Shown one piece after another: positions 51,987-60,860 of a stretch of DNA of 64,000 nucleotides (position 1 is its first letter; the number at the start of each line of letters is the position of its first letter). The DNA is from NORP110 sp051251595. Its GTDB lineage: Bacteria > Pseudomonadota > Alphaproteobacteria > Rhodobacterales > Rhodobacteraceae. The stretch covers positions 62,001 to 126,000 of the forward strand of contig JBPOFA010000011.1 in assembly GCA_051251595.1 (NCBI GenBank), read 5' to 3'. Below the pieces are notes generated by a model. The model was not told where the DNA came from and did no database searches. It worked only from the letters and a program-made list of their open reading frames with translations. A program made the position numbers and the translations under genes.

Positions 51987-54900
51987 TTAGGACAGCCACT
52001 TGGTCACGCTTTTGATTGCGCTTTCTGGCGACTTCGCAAAGTTCTCAAGGGTGGACAGATACTGGTTCAGCCACATTTCCAGAGAGGATTGTTCATAGCG
52101 ATCTGCGCGTCCGACCATGGCACAAACTAAAGTTCCTGACCTCCAATACCATTCAATGCTTATTTCAAAGAATGCTGTAACGCCGGCTTCGAATTCAAGC
52201 GTGCGGACCAAACCAGGAGACGTCTCAACCTTCGCCGCCCAATCAAAATCGTGATATTGCAGTGCCACTTGGGCGAATGAAGTCAAGTACTGCCCCGGGC
52301 GCGATGCCGAAAGATTCGGCAGGTGTTCGATAGGAATTTCCTGATGAACCATGTATTCACGAGAAAGTTGGCCCGCAATCCGGGTGGCAGTCCTGAAATC
52401 GGGATTATTTGACAGATTCAGTCTATAGGGTAGCGCTTTTGTGAAGCACCCCACAACGTTGTCAAAGTCGGATGAAGGCCTGTTTGCATGGCTGACGGCG
52501 ATCAACGTATCCGCCTGTTCGGTCTCTTGTGCAATAAAGGCTGCCAAACCGACCCAAAGGGCCGAAAACACAGTGGTTTTCGCCTCAGATGCAACTTGTC
52601 TGAGCGACATGCTAGCATCGTAGGACAAAGATTTTCGGACAGTATGCCCGAAGCACTGCGTCTTTCCAGGAATTGGCCTGTCGCGGGGCAATTGGGAGGG
52701 AGCGCTTGGATAGTCTGACAAGGTCTTGTCCCAGAATTCAATATCTGAGCCCCAGTCTTTGCTTTGTCGAATTTCTGCGTCAGCGAAAAGGTAATCTAGG
52801 TAAGACGGCGACTCTGGCGCATGCAATTTGGACGAATTGAGGAGTTGTTCAACAAATTCCTCCATCAAGATATCTAAGCTCCATCCGTCTGCAATTGAGT
52901 GATGGATCACCACTACAAACGCGCATAGATTTGCACCAATGGGGCGCAACGCGATGCGCCAAAGTAAGCCAGAGTCCATGTTGAAAGGAATTTGGGTCAC
53001 GGATGTGGCCCATTCGTCCAATGGCACTGATACATCGTGACATTCAACTCCTGGACAGTCTTCGTCGGAGTGGGCCAACCACAGTTGACGATCTATTAGC
53101 ACGAAGCGTCGAGATAGGACGGAATGACGTCGCATGAGTTCTTGTGCCGCAGCGCGAATGTCTTTTTCCGTCAGTGCTTTATGCACGACAGCACCTTTGG
53201 CCAAGTTAAAGAACGGTTCAATGCTGTGCGTCTTGGCAGCGAACCAAAGAGCGGTTTGATCACCATTCGCAAGTACCGGTTCTTGGGGAGACAACCTTTG
53301 CGAAAAGAATTGATCTGAGCCAACAGTTGCAGCGTCAACGAACGCAGCCATATCTCGGACCGAGGACGCACAGCGCATAAATTCTGCTACTGTTATCTGT
53401 TTGCCGAACTCTTCTGAAATCGTGCCTGCGAGGCGCATTATCATCAAACTGTCGCCTCCGAGAGCAAAGAAGCTGGTCATAACGTCTGGTATTTCTTGGA
53501 GACCAAGACACTTCCTCCAAAGTTCGGCGACGACTTGTTCGGTCTCGCTGGCTGCGGCTTCACCTCGACCAACATTTTCGGGTATACCGCTTGCGATCAA
53601 AGACTTACGATCCACCTTGTCTGATGAAGTTCGGGGGAGTGCGTCGACCTTAACAAAATACGCAGGTCTCATTGGCTCTGGAAGGTTCTGGGAAACGATC
53701 GAAATCAGTGTATCCTGTGAAACAGTGCCGACAAAATATGCCACGAGACTGGTGCGTCCGTTTCTTGTGATTGGGACGACGGCAGTTTCCAGAACGCCTT
53801 CATGTCTTGAAAGTGCTGCATCCACTTCGCTCAGTTCAATACGATGGCCTCTAATTTTGACTTGGTGGTCTGCCCGCCCAAGGTATTCAAAATCGCCGTC
53901 CTGCCGACGCCGGACAAGATCTCCAGTGCGATAAGCCCTTTCGTTGTTTGTATCGGCACCAATCACAAAACTCTTTTCTGTCTCTGCGATATCGTGAAGA
54001 TAGCCGCGCGCGAGGCCGGAACCTGCGACCATGAGTTCGCCCGGCACGCCGTCGGGGACAGGGCGACCAAATTGATCCCGCAAAAACAACCGAGTCCCGG
54101 GAATTGCCCGGCCAATCGTGACCGTCGAGTCATCCGGCGAAAGTTCTGCCGCAGCGCACCACACTGTCGCCTCTGTTGGCCCATATTCATTGATGAGTTT
54201 GGCGTTTGGGCATTTCGCATAATGCTTTGAAACAATGTGTTTTGGCACAGGCTCTCCTGCCAAAATCACGCAACGCAAAGATTTCAGAGATTCTGGCCCG
54301 CCGATATCAAGTAGAATATCATAAAGCGACGGCAGACAAAGCATCGTTTTCACGCTTTGGTAGTCAATTGTTTCGGCCAAAAGCTGTGCGTCTTTTACGG
54401 TTTTTGTCGTCGGCACGACCAACGTTCCGCCGGTTGCCAGCGTCCAATAGATTCCGGCCACTGAGCTGTCGAAAGAAAATGGTGAGACGACCAAGTATTT
54501 TTCTGGGTCTTCTTTGTACCAAATGGGTCGAGCAAGGGTGGAGGCAGCAAGGTTTTGATGCGTGATCTCCACCCCCTTGGGCCTTCCCGTCGATCCAGAG
54601 GTGAACATAATATAGGCTGTGTCCCCTGGTTCCGTCTCTACTGCGCTCACTCTGTCGTCTAGCGAGTAATTGTCCCGAAGGTTTTCGATCGACAATTGGG
54701 ACCAAGTTCCCTTTGGAATTATCGCGACATTTGCCGCAGTGCCGATCAATGCGGCGGGCCCCAAGGTTTTTGTCATTTCCGTCAAGCGTGCGGATGCGTG
54801 GTCCGGATCCATGGGGACGTAGGACGCCCCCAGTTTCCAGGCTGCCAAATACGTTGCGATTGCATCCGCGCCTCGTGGCAGAAACACCGCAATGCGATCA

Positions 54901-56417
54901 TCCTGTCTGACACCCGCCTCCTTCAAACCTGCGGCGATCGAATTGCTTAATTTGATGAGGGCTTTGTATGATGTGCCCCCGGTTTCATCATGAACAGCAA
55001 TTTTTTTGTCTGCCAACTTGGCTAGGGCATCTATTTTTGATGGCAAAAGTGATAGAGTGCCCGGAAGCCGAGGGCCGATGTCACCTTTTTGTGCCTGTCG
55101 AAGCGTCGCCGCTCTCATTATCGGAAGCTGAACGGCAGGGCGATCCAGATGCTCTGGTAGTGCAGTCAATGCGGCATGGAGCATCTCCAATAGTTTGGAT
55201 ACCACAGACACGCTGAACCTTTGTGGATCTGCAATAGATTTTAGCGACAACCGTTCGCCCGGGTTAATGACGATCGCCATTGGAAAGGAACTGAAATTCT
55301 GGACATCCCAATTCTGGAACAACGTTTCCGAGTCCGGTTGGGGCTTTCCAGCTTCATTGATTGCAAGGATCGACTCAAAAAGTGCCCGCTCTGCCGGGGA
55401 GCCTTCCCCCCATGACAAGTCTGACAATGAAGGAGAATCATGGGCCTGATCTGCAATTGCTTGATCGTGTCGACCCAATATGGTTGCACGTAGCGTTCTG
55501 TTGAGGTCAAATTTAAATCTGACTGGTAAAGTCGCCACGAAATTTCCCACGGCTGCTTCTATTCCATCCAATTCCGAAGGGCGCTGTGTCACTGCCAATC
55601 CAAAAAAAACATCGTTGGAAACCGCAATTCGGTGAAGAACAACGCCCCAAGCGACTGAAAGGACAGCACCCAGTGTTACCCGCAGCTGGCGCGCGACATC
55701 GTTTAGGAGTGCCGTTTCGTCGCGTGTCAACTCTACGGACCGAGCGAAATTCGCCTTTGTTTTTTTGGGTGGAGCGTCTGGGAAAGGCAGTTGTATGCGC
55801 GTCAATTCCGGAATGTCAGAAAGCACTTTTTTCCAGTACGCGTCATTCGCTTTGCAATCACGACCGGACAGCCAATCCGCAAAGTCCCGATATGGCATTG
55901 GTTCTGCAGTTTCTGGCCGCCCGGCATAGGCCTTTGCGGTTTCATGCATGACTACGTCAACGGACCAATCATCGACAAAGGCGTGATGCGTAATCCAAAT
56001 GAAGAACGACCCCTCGTCAAATAGGACGATCAATAAGCGCATGGCGGGTGCAGCGGCCAAATTAAGTCCCTCAACGCGCAGTTCATCCAGCAGCGATGGC
56101 AACCGTGTTTCGATTTCGTCCACACCACGCCAATCCAAATGTTCCCAATTGAGTACAACTTTATTTCTTACAACTTGAATTGGCGCCGACAGGTTTTCCC
56201 ACATGATCTGGCTGCGCAATGATTGATGTTTTTGCACAATGGACTCGAAAGCTGCCTTAAATTTTTTGATATTTGCCCCATAGTTCAATTTTGCGGTGAC
56301 GAGACCTAAATTGACTCCGGATTTTGGGCGGTTGATACTTTCAAAAAGCATACCGGCCTGCTGTGGCGAGGCAGGAAAAAAATCTTCGATACCGTCGATT
56401 TCTGCATCCTCAGCCAT
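51987..56417 (-). CDS. nonribosomal peptide synthetase, C-A-T-C
   Basis: 1476 residues. Condensation domain at about 11-440 (HHAFVDD at 144-150). Adenylation at about 460-950: FTSGSTGRPKG 605-615, NEYGPTE 743-749, YRTGDL 829-834, A10 lysine Lys934 in SDKVDR. Carrier domain with phosphopantetheine Ser990 in LGGDSL. Second condensation domain at about 1055-1470 with HHSIADG at 1172-1178. Both C domains keep the catalytic His. There is no thioesterase; the last C domain may release the peptide by condensation with an amine or alcohol, or pass it to another protein. Specificity residues read by eye are D-S-A-C-I-A-E-V-W; no confident match. It starts two bases after the partner NRPS gene, so one operon. 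Confidence 0.93.
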   Translation of the reverse strand: MAEDAEIDGIEDFFPASPQQAGMLFESINRPKSGVNLGLVTAKLNYGANIKKFKAAFESIVQKHQSLRSQIMWENLSAPIQVVRNKVVLNWEHLDWRGVDEIETRLPSLLDELRVEGLNLAAAPAMRLLIVLFDEGSFFIWITHHAFVDDWSVDVVMHETAKAYAGRPETAEPMPYRDFADWLSGRDCKANDAYWKKVLSDIPELTRIQLPFPDAPPKKTKANFARSVELTRDETALLNDVARQLRVTLGAVLSVAWGVVLHRIAVSNDVFFGLAVTQRPSELDGIEAAVGNFVATLPVRFKFDLNRTLRATILGRHDQAIADQAHDSPSLSDLSWGEGSPAERALFESILAINEAGKPQPDSETLFQNWDVQNFSSFPMAIVINPGERLSLKSIADPQRFSVSVVSKLLEMLHAALTALPEHLDRPAVQLPIMRAATLRQAQKGDIGPRLPGTLSLLPSKIDALAKLADKKIAVHDETGGTSYKALIKLSNSIAAGLKEAGVRQDDRIAVFLPRGADAIATYLAAWKLGASYVPMDPDHASARLTEMTKTLGPAALIGTAANVAIIPKGTWSQLSIENLRDNYSLDDRVSAVETEPGDTAYIMFTSGSTGRPKGVEITHQNLAASTLARPIWYKEDPEKYLVVSPFSFDSSVAGIYWTLATGGTLVVPTTKTVKDAQLLAETIDYQSVKTMLCLPSLYDILLDIGGPESLKSLRCVILAGEPVPKHIVSKHYAKCPNAKLINEYGPTEATVWCAAAELSPDDSTVTIGRAIPGTRLFLRDQFGRPVPDGVPGELMVAGSGLARGYLHDIAETEKSFVIGADTNNERAYRTGDLVRRRQDGDFEYLGRADHQVKIRGHRIELSEVDAALSRHEGVLETAVVPITRNGRTSLVAYFVGTVSQDTLISIVSQNLPEPMRPAYFVKVDALPRTSSDKVDRKSLIASGIPENVGRGEAAASETEQVVAELWRKCLGLQEIPDVMTSFFALGGDSLMIMRLAGTISEEFGKQITVAEFMRCASSVRDMAAFVDAATVGSDQFFSQRLSPQEPVLANGDQTALWFAAKTHSIEPFFNLAKGAVVHKALTEKDIRAAAQELMRRHSVLSRRFVLIDRQLWLAHSDEDCPGVECHDVSVPLDEWATSVTQIPFNMDSGLLWRIALRPIGANLCAFVVVIHHSIADGWSLDILMEEFVEQLLNSSKLHAPESPSYLDYLFADAEIRQSKDWGSDIEFWDKTLSDYPSAPSQLPRDRPIPGKTQCFGHTVRKSLSYDASMSLRQVASEAKTTVFSALWVGLAAFIAQETEQADTLIAVSHANRPSSDFDNVVGCFTKALPYRLNLSNNPDFRTATRIAGQLSREYMVHQEIPIEHLPNLSASRPGQYLTSFAQVALQYHDFDWAAKVETSPGLVRTLEFEAGVTAFFEISIEWYWRSGTLVCAMVGRADRYEQSSLEMWLNQYLSTLENFAKSPESAIKSVTKWLS

Positions 56418-56418
56418 A

Positions 56419-59400
56419 TTAAGATTTTCTAAGCAAGGCAGACAATTTTGCCTTATCGTCTGACGAAATTGTGGCCCTTGGTTTGGCTTTTTCTTTTGTG
56501 CTCAGCGGCTGTACTTCGAGCAGTTTTGCCGCGATCTCTGACACACTCTGGAACCTAAAGATATCAATAGGACTTAAAGAGATATTTTCGACGCGCGCGC
56601 GTGCCGCAATCTGGATTGCTGCGATTGATGATCCACCGATTTCGTAGAAATTATCGTCCACCCCTATGTTCGGTTCCTGCAAGACTGATTGCCAAATCGC
56701 AAGTAGATCGGCCTCAAGATTATTGGACGGTTCCACGGGTTCTGATTTGTTTGCATCAAACATCGCCCTAGGATCAGGCAAGGACGCTTCATCCACCTTG
56801 CCATTAGCCGTCAGTGGGATGGAATCAACCTTGACGAAAAACGAAGGAACAGCTTCACGAGGCAGACGCCGTGCCATCGATTGCCTTAGATGCTCTGGCG
56901 GCACATTTGTGTCGCTCACGTAATAGCAGGTAACGTCCGTACTATCGGCACGCTCAATTGGACCAACAAAACCAATTTCATCCAGAATTTTCCGGACTCG
57001 CTCTACGTCGATTTCATCGTTTAATTCGTCAACGGCTTCAGCCACAGTTTTGTGTCCCATTCGCACATCCCAACTATAGGGCAATGCATAATTATGATGC
57101 CGACGTTGTGCTTTATGAACGAAAATCCCTACATCGTTAATCAGGCAATTTGTTGAGCGGCCGGTATCAGCAGGCCTGACCCAGGAAATATTGCGCTCAA
57201 GATATGAAATGACTTCGGCAACCGGAACGTCACAATAGCGATAAAAGTCAACGAATTCTACTTCTTCGAGGATTTCACCCATTTCAAAAAGATCGCCATT
57301 CAGACGTTTGCTGACCGTGTCGGCGAAGGTATGGTATGTGCGGCGAGCCTCTAAGACGATTGCATCGATGGAATCCGTTTCAACGCTGTTTTCGTTGAAT
57401 AGTTCAGGTGCCAATCGTGTTTCAAACAATTGGCCGCGCGAAAGCCCGGTGACAATGATAGGGGCGCCAACCTCACGGGCAACATGCAAACTCAGCGTGT
57501 AGATTGTCTTGAAACAACCGTTGCAGACATTTGCATGTCGTTTGAGGCTGTCCACGAATATCTCATTCATTGCGGGTGTAGTTAAAAACCTATGGTCCAC
57601 GCCCAACTGTTCGGTGACACGTCGAATGTTCTCTTTTGCGCCGTCAGCAATGTAACCATTGTCCAAGGTCAGACATAGAATTCGTTTGGTCAGTTCCGCC
57701 AAGCGACTTAGAGCATAAGTGCTGTCCTTGCCCCCAGACAAAAGCATAACGCAATCATAGTCGCCCTTGCGTGCAGCACCGGCCCTGTCGACGATTTCTT
57801 TGAGTTTCTCGAACTCTCGAAAATACGCAGCGGCGCCTTCTCGATACTTCTCGAAATCGCTGCAAAGCCGACAAACGCCTTCGTCGTTGAACGGAATGTC
57901 TGGAACACGATCTGAAATACCGCAGCGTTTGCAGATTTTTTCTTCCTTTGCAAAGGCATCAAAAAGGGCGACCGCACATTCTGTTACCCCTGAATGTTTC
58001 AAGGCTGCATCAACAATTTCGCCTCGCTCAATTCTTACGCCTGAGATCTTTAGCTGATCATCCGTTCTGCCGTGGTATAAAACGACCCCATCCGAGCGCA
58101 CAGAGGCCAGATCTCCACTCCGGTACATCAGGGTGTTTGGGTCCTTCGGATTTGGAACAAATTTTTCCATGGTTTCCTTCGGAGCGTTGAAATATCCCTT
58201 CGCCAATCTGCTTCGTCCGGAAATAAACAGTTCACCTACAACACCGGCTGGAACCGTATTCAGGCCAGCATCACGGATTGTAATATTTGTGTCATCGGCC
58301 GGCCGGCCAATCGGCACCGTTGCACCGGTATCGTTTTGGGGGTCAAACACGTGATCCATACAACCAACAACAGCTTCTGTAGGACCATACTCGTTATGAA
58401 TGATTACATTAAATCCCAGTTGCTCAATGGCTCTCACGGCCAGACCCCGCGAAAGCTCTTCGCCTCCAAGAACCAGTGATTGGATTTTCTGTGGCGTACC
58501 CGCTGTTTCGAGTGCCAGTGCCAAATGTCTTGGGGTCAGCTTAACGACATTGACTGTGTCGTCTTCAAAAACACGCAGGACCGAAAGATCGGGACCGGTC
58601 AATTCTTCTCTATATGCACGTACCCATCCGCCGCTCACAAGTGGTGCAAATATGGAGGTAAGCGTCAGGTCAAAACCTATAGCAGAATGTAAAGCCCAGC
58701 TGGCTTCGGGAAAGTTCGCATATGTCCTTTGCGCCCAATGAGCATATTGGGAGATCGCAGTTCGTTCAACCACGACACCCTTTGGCCTCCCTGTTGATCC
58801 TGATGTGAAAAGCACATAGGCTGGTCCGGAAAAGTGCCTAGACTCGTAGTTTGCGGTGCTTCGTTCAACGTCGTCCAACTCAATTTTATCGATTTCTCCC
58901 GGCCAGCTTCGGCGAATAATTCGTTCGGTGAGAATGAGTGAAAGACGCGCCTCATTGACTATGGCATCAAGCCTCGCACCTGGCTGTCCTGGATCTAAAG
59001 GCACGAAAACTGCTCCGGCCTTCATGATTCCAAGCAATGCGGCGACCAGATCACCCGTCCTTGTCAGGTGAACGCCGACGCGCGAACCATGTTCAATCCC
59101 TGCTTTCGTGATAATGTCGGCGATTTCATTTGCACGCCGATCTAAATCAGCACGCGTCCAAGATCGAACATCATCTTTGATTGCCAGGATATCCGGTTCG
59201 GCGGCCGCAAGCCTTTCAGTTGCAACCACAATATCTTCGATTTCTTCGGCGGGATCGCTCTTTTCACCGATACAAACAGAAGCGGTTTCATCTGACCCAG
59301 TGATCGGTACGGCATTTATCGCGTTATTTGGATTTTCCAACATCGCATCTAGCACGTTCATGAAATTCATAACCGCGTCATCTGCCCGGCTTTCCGGAAC

Positions 59401-60609
59401 GGCATCACAATTAAACAGGAATTTCAGTGTCAGCTGCCCTTCGGCCCCCTCGTCGATTACATTCAGACGCAAGGCATGCGTTGGGTCGGTGCATCCATTG
59501 CCCAACCATTCGGCCGAGATTTTGGTACCGTTGAATTTGGGGAATGAAACTGGAAACGCGTTTAGCACCACAGAATAATTTGGTTTGCCACGGGGGCGTA
59601 GAGCCCCGGGCTTGGCGTGGCGTAAATTATCTAGGTTGCGTTGCCGAACCACCGTATGCAATTCAGTGAAACTTTGTTTGGGCCCAATGGTAACATCCAA
59701 TGGAAAAATATCGATGAAACACCCGGCCATTTTGCGTTGTGCAGGTGTCCGACGCCCATGTGTAACAACGCCCAAGGATATGTGTTCCTGGCTCGAGACT
59801 CGATGCGTCCAGGCCATTAACGCAGTTTGGAAAAGTGTGAAAACAGTTTGATATCGGCTGAGCCCAGCGAAATTGGGCGACGCACAAAGTTCTTCCAGCC
59901 TTTCACGCCTGGCATTTGATAATCTTAGTCGCCTTTCGGATGCCGTCGCGCAAGTCCCAGTCAGAACACGGTTGTATAGTTTCGGGGGGGCGGGGGCATA
60001 GCGTTGCCAATTGTCCCAAAAGCGAGTGTTTTCGTCGATCAATCCGGTTTCTTCGGACTGTGCATGTTCCAAAAATGACAGTTTGGAGCCTTCAATGTTC
60101 CAGTTAATTTTGCCCATATTTGCATAGGTTTCTGCAACCATTCTAAACACAACGAGGCTTGATTGCCCATCATTGACAATGTGATGCATGTTCAAGAGCC
60201 ACGCCAAACTTCCGTCTGCAACCCTAAACAGACTACACAGGACGGTTGCTTTGGACGGATCCAATGGGCGCGTGACGCGTTCAGAAATCGCAACGGCTAA
60301 TTCATCCTGACTGGCTACGGTCAAATCCTCATATGTTCCTGCCAGACTGTCCAAGACATTCAAACTCGGTGTGCCGTCATAGTTTTGAACAACCATTCTC
60401 AGCGCATCCAACTCGTCAACAACTGCAAAAAAAGCTTTCCGGAAGCGCTTGGGATCGACATTTAAACCCAAATTGAAACGCCATGCTGTGTTGTAGACTG
60501 GCTGGTCGGGAAACAATTTCTGCCCGGCCCAGATTTGTCTCTGCATCTGCGTAAGGGGAGCCCGTTTCTTAATAGTTTGAGCTGAATTTGAAGGCTCTTT
60601 CATGGCCAC
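56419..60609 (-). CDS. nonribosomal peptide synthetase, C-A-T, with embedded PP-loop ATPase
   Basis: 1396 residues. Condensation domain about 15-445 (HHIVNDG at 142-148). Adenylation begins about 465: FTSGSTGRPKG 601-611, NEYGPTE 739-745, YRSGDL 829-834, A8 motif to about 866. Residues 886-1222 are an insertion: CxxC at 893/896 and 913/916, PP-loop SGGKDS at 958-963, CxxC at 1029/1032, Cys1155 in STNC. The adenylation domain resumes and ends with A10 Lys1271 (LTANGKVD); carrier Ser1328 in EIGGSS. The code read by eye is D-L-T-K-V-G-E-V-G, close to Asn (DLTKLGEVGK). It is the first gene of the operon. The C domain at its start implies an acyl or peptidyl donor not in the window. Confidence 0.95.
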   Translation of the reverse strand: MAMKEPSNSAQTIKKRAPLTQMQRQIWAGQKLFPDQPVYNTAWRFNLGLNVDPKRFRKAFFAVVDELDALRMVVQNYDGTPSLNVLDSLAGTYEDLTVASQDELAVAISERVTRPLDPSKATVLCSLFRVADGSLAWLLNMHHIVNDGQSSLVVFRMVAETYANMGKINWNIEGSKLSFLEHAQSEETGLIDENTRFWDNWQRYAPAPPKLYNRVLTGTCATASERRLRLSNARRERLEELCASPNFAGLSRYQTVFTLFQTALMAWTHRVSSQEHISLGVVTHGRRTPAQRKMAGCFIDIFPLDVTIGPKQSFTELHTVVRQRNLDNLRHAKPGALRPRGKPNYSVVLNAFPVSFPKFNGTKISAEWLGNGCTDPTHALRLNVIDEGAEGQLTLKFLFNCDAVPESRADDAVMNFMNVLDAMLENPNNAINAVPITGSDETASVCIGEKSDPAEEIEDIVVATERLAAAEPDILAIKDDVRSWTRADLDRRANEIADIITKAGIEHGSRVGVHLTRTGDLVAALLGIMKAGAVFVPLDPGQPGARLDAIVNEARLSLILTERIIRRSWPGEIDKIELDDVERSTANYESRHFSGPAYVLFTSGSTGRPKGVVVERTAISQYAHWAQRTYANFPEASWALHSAIGFDLTLTSIFAPLVSGGWVRAYREELTGPDLSVLRVFEDDTVNVVKLTPRHLALALETAGTPQKIQSLVLGGEELSRGLAVRAIEQLGFNVIIHNEYGPTEAVVGCMDHVFDPQNDTGATVPIGRPADDTNITIRDAGLNTVPAGVVGELFISGRSRLAKGYFNAPKETMEKFVPNPKDPNTLMYRSGDLASVRSDGVVLYHGRTDDQLKISGVRIERGEIVDAALKHSGVTECAVALFDAFAKEEKICKRCGISDRVPDIPFNDEGVCRLCSDFEKYREGAAAYFREFEKLKEIVDRAGAARKGDYDCVMLLSGGKDSTYALSRLAELTKRILCLTLDNGYIADGAKENIRRVTEQLGVDHRFLTTPAMNEIFVDSLKRHANVCNGCFKTIYTLSLHVAREVGAPIIVTGLSRGQLFETRLAPELFNENSVETDSIDAIVLEARRTYHTFADTVSKRLNGDLFEMGEILEEVEFVDFYRYCDVPVAEVISYLERNISWVRPADTGRSTNCLINDVGIFVHKAQRRHHNYALPYSWDVRMGHKTVAEAVDELNDEIDVERVRKILDEIGFVGPIERADSTDVTCYYVSDTNVPPEHLRQSMARRLPREAVPSFFVKVDSIPLTANGKVDEASLPDPRAMFDANKSEPVEPSNNLEADLLAIWQSVLQEPNIGVDDNFYEIGGSSIAAIQIAARARVENISLSPIDIFRFQSVSEIAAKLLEVQPLSTKEKAKPRATISSDDKAKLSALLRKS

Positions 60610-60860
60610 CCTCCCGTAGTATGATCGGCTTTGGCTGAGGTATTATGTGCATCAGGTGTCAAGTTCTTCTCTACGGATCAAACCGGGGGCATTCTTTCTA
60701 GGAAGCGCATTATGTTATGTTCCAAAAGTTGACGACCCTCTTGAATGTTCTATGTTGACTTGTATCAAATAGATCGCTTGGTGTGGACATCAACTTTTTG
60801 CCTTTGAAAACTTTGTTTGTTTTAGTCCTCATTTGAGGGACGCAGAGAGCGGAAAGCTTT
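60610..60860. other. divergent intergenic region between NRPS operon and glycosyltransferase gene
   Basis: About 250 AT-rich bases that must hold both promoters. One candidate, TTGACG (60729-60734) with a 16-base spacer and TATGTT (60751-60756), would serve the plus strand. No regulator site was recognised. Confidence 0.4.
60729..60756 (+). promoter_or_regulatory. candidate sigma-70 promoter for the glycosyltransferase gene
   Basis: TTGACG, 16-base spacer, TATGTT, about 105 bases before the ATG. The -10 matches four of six positions, so this is tentative. Confidence 0.35.

Noticed and set aside
51987..60609. CRISPR array or IS element in the island
   Set aside because: No repeat-spacer pattern, transposase frame or terminal inverted repeats were seen.
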